A stretch of 64,000 nt of DNA from Clostridia bacterium. GTDB lineage: Bacteria > Bacillota > Clostridia > Acetivibrionales > DSM-27016. Numbering within the stretch: position 1 is the first letter of the stretch; each line of letters opens with the position of its first letter. Both the position numbers and the translations under genes were made by a program. This document shows positions 59,841-64,000 of the stretch, piece by piece. The notes beneath the pieces are model-generated. The model was not told the origin of the DNA. It saw only the letters and a program-made list of their open reading frames with translations, and did no database searches. Where the stretch lies: contig JAOAIJ010000019.1 of NCBI GenBank assembly GCA_026414765.1, positions 62,001-126,000 of the forward strand, given 5' to 3'.

Positions 59841-61100
59841 ATGAAAAAACTAATTTCCACCACGTTAGCTGCTGTGTTATCACTTTCCCTGCTTTTAACA
59901 GGTTGTGGTACAAAAACTGAGGGCAGTAAGACAGATGAAACACAAAACGGAACTACAACTGAAGTACAGGCATCTAAGGAGGACGCAAAACCGGTAGAGT
60001 TGACCTTATGGCAAGAAACGGAGAAAGCTATTGCCGATGTTATAAGTGCACAGCTTAAGAAACTGGAACCGGCTATTAAAGTTAACGTTGTAAGAAAAGA
60101 AAAGGTTACTGAAGCATTGAAGCTGGTTGCAGCAGATGCTAACGGAGCGCCCGATCTCTTATGGTTTGCTCATGATAAGATAGGTTTGTTTGCAACTATG
60201 GGAGTGTTGGAACCTCTGGATCAATATGTTTCCGCAGAGAAATTTGATAATTTCCTGCCGATGACGAGGAAAGCAGGGATGTTCAAAGAACAGACCTATC
60301 AGATTCCCGCATATTTCGAAACTTTGCTTTTTATGTACAATAAAGACCTATTAAGCACTCCACCTGCTACTACTGACGACCTCCTCGCAATGATGAAGGA
60401 AAAAACAAAAGACGGAAACTACGGATATGTAGAGCAACATAGTACAGCCTACTATGCTGCAGCATGGATGAACGGATTCGGCGGCTACATAATTAATGGT
60501 AATTCAGAACCTGGTCTTGATAAACCTGAAACTATAGACGCAGTTGCTTACCATAAGGAATTTGCCAAGTTAATGCCTAAAGACGGTGAATTTAAAACTG
60601 TAACTACATTATTCTACGAAAAGAAAGCAGCTTCTACATTAAACGGGCCATGGATAATCCCGAATTCAAAGCAGGCAGGTATTAACCTCGGATTTGCAGC
60701 ACCTCCTGTAATAAACAAAAACGGCAAGGCATTAAGCCCATTTGCAGGTGTACAGGGATTAATGATGTTGAAAGCATGTAAAAACAAGGAAGCTGCAGCT
60801 AAAGTTATAAACTTCCTGACAGAAAAAGATCTTGGAGTTGCACTGGCTGAGTCTACCGGAGCAGCACCTGCGCATAAGGCTGCTTATGAAGAAGAAAAAA
60901 TAAAGAGTAATGAATTGATCAGCGCTATGAAAGCAGCAGCAGAAAATGCTACGCCAATGCCAAATGTTCCAGAAATGGATGTAATGTGGACAGTAACAGA
61001 GAATGCTCTTGTAGCAGTAAATAAAAAGGACGGAGATCCTAAGGCGGAATTTGAAAAAGCACAGAAAGAAGCATTAAAGCTAATAGAAGACATGAAATAG
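59841..61100 (+). CDS. Maltose/maltodextrin-type ABC substrate-binding lipoprotein
   Basis: A 419-aa family 1 sugar-binding protein. The signal peptide MKKLISTTLAAVLSLSLLLTGCG ends in a lipobox (LLTGC, Cys at about 22). Binding-fold marks include LTLWQETEKAIADVISAQLKKLEP, APDLLWFAHDKIGLFATMGVLEPLDQYV, TYQIPAYFETLLFMYNKDLL and SPFAGVQGLMMLKACKNKEAAAKVINFL, close to MalE/CymE proteins. ATG 59841 follows GGGAGGAG; a frame begins six codons earlier at the operator. Two permeases and a GH13 enzyme follow, supporting maltodextrin or cyclodextrin as substrate. No ATPase gene is in the operon, so a shared MsmX-type ATPase elsewhere is likely. Confidence 0.92.
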   Translation: MKKLISTTLAAVLSLSLLLTGCGTKTEGSKTDETQNGTTTEVQASKEDAKPVELTLWQETEKAIADVISAQLKKLEPAIKVNVVRKEKVTEALKLVAADANGAPDLLWFAHDKIGLFATMGVLEPLDQYVSAEKFDNFLPMTRKAGMFKEQTYQIPAYFETLLFMYNKDLLSTPPATTDDLLAMMKEKTKDGNYGYVEQHSTAYYAAAWMNGFGGYIINGNSEPGLDKPETIDAVAYHKEFAKLMPKDGEFKTVTTLFYEKKAASTLNGPWIIPNSKQAGINLGFAAPPVINKNGKALSPFAGVQGLMMLKACKNKEAAAKVINFLTEKDLGVALAESTGAAPAHKAAYEEEKIKSNELISAMKAAAENATPMPNVPEMDVMWTVTENALVAVNKKDGDPKAEFEKAQKEALKLIEDMK

Positions 61101-61106
61101 ATTTTT

Positions 61107-61139
61107 GGCAGGTGTTCCATTTAGAGTGGAGCATCTGCC
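61107..61139 (+). promoter_or_regulatory. Intercistronic hairpin after the binding-protein gene
   Basis: GGCAGGTGTTCCA (61107-61119) pairs with TGGAGCATCTGCC (61127-61139) with two G-T pairs around a 7-base loop. It is followed by C- and T-poor sequence, so it is more likely to protect the upstream mRNA and lower permease expression than to stop transcription fully. Confidence 0.6.
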
Positions 61140-61205
61140 CCCCTTGATTATAGGAAAGTATGGTTTTTTGCTTTTACCGCACAATTTTGGGAGGCTAGTA
61201 AATAT

Positions 61206-62108
61206 ATGAAAAATAATCTGTATGACAATTCCAGGCCTTTTGCTTACATATCGCTGTCATGGCTGCTTATACTTGCAATCGTCCTTTTTCCTATTATCTA
61301 TACAATATACATTTCTCTGACAAATATGAACGTTTTTCACTGGACAGATTTCACCTTCAAGGGTGCGGACAACTACATAAAAGCATTGACCAATCTTGAT
61401 GAGGGATTTATAGTTGTACTGGCTCGGACCCTTATATGGACTGTTGTGAATCTGGTACTGCAGGTTGGTATAGCCTTAACCTTTGCTCTTATTCTTAATA
61501 TTGAAGGTCTGAAATACAGCGGATTATACAAAACTATCCTCATGATCCCATGGGCAATGCCGGGATATATTTCTGCTCTGATCTGGAGAAACGGTATATT
61601 TGACAATCAATACGGGCTATTCAATCAGATACTCAGATCTCTGAATTTTGAGGGTGTTGACTGGCTGAATAGTGACTTGATGGCATTTATAGCCTGCCTG
61701 GTTGTAAACCTGTGGATGGCGCTTCCGTTCATGATATTGATGATCTACGGAGGATTACAGAGTATTGATAAGTCTTACTATGAAATAGCGGAAATTGAGG
61801 GCGCGAAGACTCTCTCAAGAGTAACCAGGATAACATTGCCACTTTTAAGGCCTATACTTATTCCGGCCGTGACTATTACTGCGTTTGTAACATTCAAACA
61901 GTTTGACATAATATACCTTATGACTCAGCAGACAGGTTCAAAGACTGGTGCAGATATACATGTGATAATTACTTATGTATTTGAAAAAGCTTTCGTTACC
62001 AATAACTATGGATATAGTTCGGCATTATCTGTACTGATATTTGTAATAATAATAATTTTAACTGGCCTAAATCAAAGATATATGAGGGAAAGGAAGGAGT
62101 TGAACTAA
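61206..62108 (+). CDS. Sugar ABC transporter permease (MalF type)
   Basis: A 300-aa permease with six membrane segments; it lacks the extra N-terminal segments of enterobacterial MalF. The EAA loop that contacts the ATPase is IAEIEGAKTLSRVTRITLPLLRPILIPAV (about residues 192-220). Other landmarks are PWAMPGYISALIWRNGIFDNQYGLFNQIL and LWMALPFMILMIYGGLQSIDKSYYEIAEIEGA. AGGAGGCTAG-type site (GGGAGG) is 10 bases before the ATG. Its stop is directly followed by the ATG of the next permease. Confidence 0.93.
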   Translation: MKNNLYDNSRPFAYISLSWLLILAIVLFPIIYTIYISLTNMNVFHWTDFTFKGADNYIKALTNLDEGFIVVLARTLIWTVVNLVLQVGIALTFALILNIEGLKYSGLYKTILMIPWAMPGYISALIWRNGIFDNQYGLFNQILRSLNFEGVDWLNSDLMAFIACLVVNLWMALPFMILMIYGGLQSIDKSYYEIAEIEGAKTLSRVTRITLPLLRPILIPAVTITAFVTFKQFDIIYLMTQQTGSKTGADIHVIITYVFEKAFVTNNYGYSSALSVLIFVIIIILTGLNQRYMRERKELN

Positions 62109-62954
62109 ATGATGGAGAGTAAAAAATCCAAAACCTTATTAGTGCATTCAGCAGCACATGTAATAATGATAGTAGTATGTATTCTCTTCCTTGTACCTAT
62201 AATATACACCCTATTGATTTCACTAAAGTCATCCAATTCCCTTGTTAGCTCAACTCTGGAGATTATCCCCAAGGATGTTACCCTGGATAATTACAAGGCG
62301 ATACTGTTTGAGGAACCGTTTTTTGTATGGACGAAGAATAGTCTTATACTGACTCTCAGCACAGTGGTTTTTGCTTTGGCTGTGGCATCTCCTGCTGCTT
62401 ATGCATACTCAAGGTTCAAATTCAAACTCAGAAGCGGTACATTATATATGTTTTTACTGCTGAACGCCTTTCCAGCCATTCTTTCGATGGTAGCCATATA
62501 CAGGCTGCTCAGAATATTAGGACTTATGAATACATATTCAGGACTTATACTGGTTTATACAGGTGGAATGATTATTTTTGGGATATGGAACATGAAAGGG
62601 TATTTCGATTCCATTCCGGTAGAAATTGAACATGCGGCTATGATTGACGGAGCTAGCCATCTGAAAATACTGATAAGCATAGTACTTCCATTGGCGAGGC
62701 CTGTACTGATAGTAACGGGTGTAATGATCTTTATCTCAACCTGGAATGAATATATATACGCTGTAAATTTCCTCACCAGCAGGGATAAATTTACCCTTGC
62801 GACGGGCTTGTATTCTCTTCAGGGAACGGAGTTTACGAGAAACTGGCCGGTTTTTGCTGCCGGATCTCTTATCGTATCATTCCCTGTACTCATTGTATTT
62901 TTCCTGATTCAAAAATATATGGTATCCGGCCTTACTGTAGGCGGAATCAAATAA
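62109..62954 (+). CDS. Sugar ABC transporter permease (MalG type)
   Basis: A 281-aa permease with six membrane segments. The EAA loop is EIEHAAMIDGASHLKILISIVLPLARPVLIV (about 174-204). FSTWNEYIYAVNFLTSRDKFTLATGLYSLQG (with ISTWNEY) is the typical MalG C-terminal region. The start ATG is doubled (MMESKK), and the first follows the MalF stop with no spacing; AAGGAGT lies 9 bases upstream. It works as a heterodimer with the preceding permease. Confidence 0.93.
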   Translation: MMESKKSKTLLVHSAAHVIMIVVCILFLVPIIYTLLISLKSSNSLVSSTLEIIPKDVTLDNYKAILFEEPFFVWTKNSLILTLSTVVFALAVASPAAYAYSRFKFKLRSGTLYMFLLLNAFPAILSMVAIYRLLRILGLMNTYSGLILVYTGGMIIFGIWNMKGYFDSIPVEIEHAAMIDGASHLKILISIVLPLARPVLIVTGVMIFISTWNEYIYAVNFLTSRDKFTLATGLYSLQGTEFTRNWPVFAAGSLIVSFPVLIVFFLIQKYMVSGLTVGGIK

Positions 62955-62977
62955 TAACACACTGCAGCTAATGCATA

Positions 62978-63064
62978 CCTGCCGTATGGCAGGATCGACA
63001 AAATAAAGTTAATCCCATAAAAGCATAGCTTTTTGGGTGCCTGATGGGAAAATCCATTTGGCAC
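62978..63064 (+). promoter_or_regulatory. Three consecutive hairpins ahead of the GH13 gene
   Basis: CCTGCC/GGCAGG around GTAT (62978-62993). CCCATAAAAGC/GCTTTTTGGG with one bulged T around ATA (63014-63037). GTGCC-ATGG/CCAT-GGCAC with a two-base internal loop around GAAAAT (63037-63064). Together they fill most of the 133-base gap between the permease and the GH13 gene and end 9 bases before its ribosome site. Confidence 0.5.
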
Positions 63065-63079
63065 ATTGGGGACATGGAG
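63055..63079 (+). repeat. Short repeat copy 2 before a start codon
   Basis: CATTTGGCACATTGGGGACA followed by TGGAG, matching the copy at 14486-14510 at 18 of 20 positions. It overlaps the third hairpin of the preceding feature. Confidence 0.4.
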
Positions 63080-63087
63080 AGGATAAA

Positions 63088-64000
63088 ATGTTTATTGAGG
63101 CTATAGAACATGCAAATGACTCTGTATACGCACATGCAATAGATGAAAGGACAATAGTTCTCCGCCTGAGAGCAAAGAAAGGCGATCTTAAAGAATGTGT
63201 ACTTTTTTATGGTGACAGGGCTTGCTTTGTAGAACCTGTTATCATGGATGGTATTAAAATGGAGTTGGCTGCTTCGGATTTGCTTTACGATTACTTTGAA
63301 GTTGAGCTTAAATGCCAGTATACAAGAGTTTGTTACTACTTCTGGTTAAGTGACGGCATCACTTCAACTTTCTATTACGGATATGAGTTCCATGATAAGG
63401 TGGATTGCCACCGTTCAGAGTATTTTCAGTTTGCTTTCCTCAGAAGGGAAGAAATTGCAGATGTTCCAGGATGGTTGAAAGAATCGGTCATATATCAGAT
63501 TTTTCCGGACAGTTTTGCCACAGCAGAGAGGTACATATCCGGGAAAGAAAGCTGCCAGGAGACTGTAGACGGGGAGATATGCAAAGGTAGGCTCGGAGGC
63601 ACATTAAGGGGAGTAACAGCCAACATACCCTATATGCAGGAGCTTGGGATAAATTGTATTTATATAAACCCGATTTTTCCTGGAAACAACTACCATAAGT
63701 ATGATACAATCGACTATTTTTCCATAGACCCATGCTTTGGAAGCAAAGAGGATTTCAAGGAAATGGTCAGCAAATGCCATGAAGCAGGTATTAAAGTTAT
63801 TCTTGATGGGGTTTTCAATCATTCGGGAGCAGGATTTTTTGCTTTTAAAGATGTTCTTGAAAAAGGTGAGAATTCCAAATATAAGGATTGGTTTTACAGG
63901 CTTGAATTCCCTGTTCAATTTTATGATAAGCCTAATTATGATTGCTTTGCATATGAAAAGCATATGCCGAAACTGAACACTGGGAATCCGGAGGTTATAG
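63088..64000 (+). CDS. GH13 cyclomaltodextrinase / neopullulanase-like enzyme (5' part, runs off window)
   Basis: The first 304 residues of a glycoside hydrolase of family 13, probably the neopullulanase/maltogenic amylase subgroup. Residues about 1-125 form the N-terminal beta-sandwich (starch-binding-like) domain typical of the subgroup; the barrel starts at PGWLKESVIYQIFPDSFA. RLGGTLRGVTANIPYMQELGINCIYINPIF and KYDTIDYF then conserved region I DGVFNHSG (about 237-244) follow; MPKLNTGNPEV near the edge is characteristic of the subgroup. The catalytic Asp/Glu/Asp lie beyond the window. No signal peptide: a cytoplasmic enzyme, matching import of intact (cyclo)maltodextrin by the upstream transporter. 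GGAGAGG is 6-7 bases before the ATG. Confidence 0.9.
   Translation, partial: MFIEAIEHANDSVYAHAIDERTIVLRLRAKKGDLKECVLFYGDRACFVEPVIMDGIKMELAASDLLYDYFEVELKCQYTRVCYYFWLSDGITSTFYYGYEFHDKVDCHRSEYFQFAFLRREEIADVPGWLKESVIYQIFPDSFATAERYISGKESCQETVDGEICKGRLGGTLRGVTANIPYMQELGINCIYINPIFPGNNYHKYDTIDYFSIDPCFGSKEDFKEMVSKCHEAGIKVILDGVFNHSGAGFFAFKDVLEKGENSKYKDWFYRLEFPVQFYDKPNYDCFAYEKHMPKLNTGNPEVI

Overview
The window is a chromosomal segment of an anaerobic, spore-forming, flagellated, low-to-moderate GC Firmicute of class Clostridia. The sporulation genes (spoIID, a catalytic-type spoIIQ, spoIIID, spoVG, spoVT, yabP, yabQ), the flagellar rod genes, the SLH-anchored surface proteins and the frequent TTG/GTG starts behind strong GGAGG sites fit this. 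The gene order matches two conserved Bacillus/Clostridium blocks, and the SLH/fibronectin-type proteins suggest something close to Acetivibrio/Hungateiclostridium. That genus-level guess is inference.

Layout. 1-5.2 kb: minus-strand prepilin peptidase, YdcF/DUF218 membrane protein, beta-propeller lipoprotein and a PhoR/PhoB-type two-component system. 5.5-15.4 kb: three consecutive plus-strand genes for exported SLH proteins (1672, 1307 and 281 aa). 15.7-29.7 kb: the conserved ywmB-murA-spoIID-spoIIQ-spoIIID-mbl-flgF-flgG block, followed by a FlgJ-like gene, an NAGPA-domain gene and fabZ. It is interrupted between murA and spoIID by an accessory island (17.9-22.0 kb) with a MerR regulator, a DMT exporter, a divergent MocR regulator and mobile-element debris. 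29.8-31.0 kb: a small minus-strand RiPP locus, an MvdD-like ATP-grasp ligase preceded by a 64-aa precursor whose C-terminus has a Thr-x-Thr-x-Thr / turn / Asp-x-Asp-x-Asp pattern (candidate graspetide). 31.6-43.7 kb: murC (minus strand, with a long hairpin leader), then purR-spoVG-glmU-prs-pth-mfd-prsA-spoVT. 43.8-48.9 kb: a five-gene minus-strand system in the order kinase, regulator, ATPase, permease, permease, as in the Bacillus linearmycin-resistance locus lnrJKLMN. 49.0-51.7 kb: ZIP metal transporter, DUF2935 protein and an unknown gene. 52.0-55.9 kb: mazG-hup-rqcP-yabP-yabQ-divIC-S1 protein, then tRNA-Leu(TAA) and initiator tRNA-Met. 56.2-58.1 kb: small unknown genes, an XRE regulator and a DEDDh exonuclease. 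58.4-64.0 kb: a maltose/maltodextrin-type module, with a LacI regulator divergent from a binding protein, two permeases and a GH13 cyclomaltodextrinase-like gene cut by the window end.

Functionally the window combines cell-wall precursor synthesis (murA, murC, glmU), shape and division (mbl, divIC), engulfment and spore development, nucleotide metabolism (purR, prs, mazG), translation quality control (pth, rqcP) and DNA repair (mfd) with accessory modules for export, surface display, a candidate modified peptide and sugar uptake. Regulatory sites readable by eye include a sigma-F-type promoter at spoIIQ, a sigma-H-type promoter at spoVG, a MerR-type 19-bp-spacer promoter, MocR direct repeats and four related LacI-family operators.
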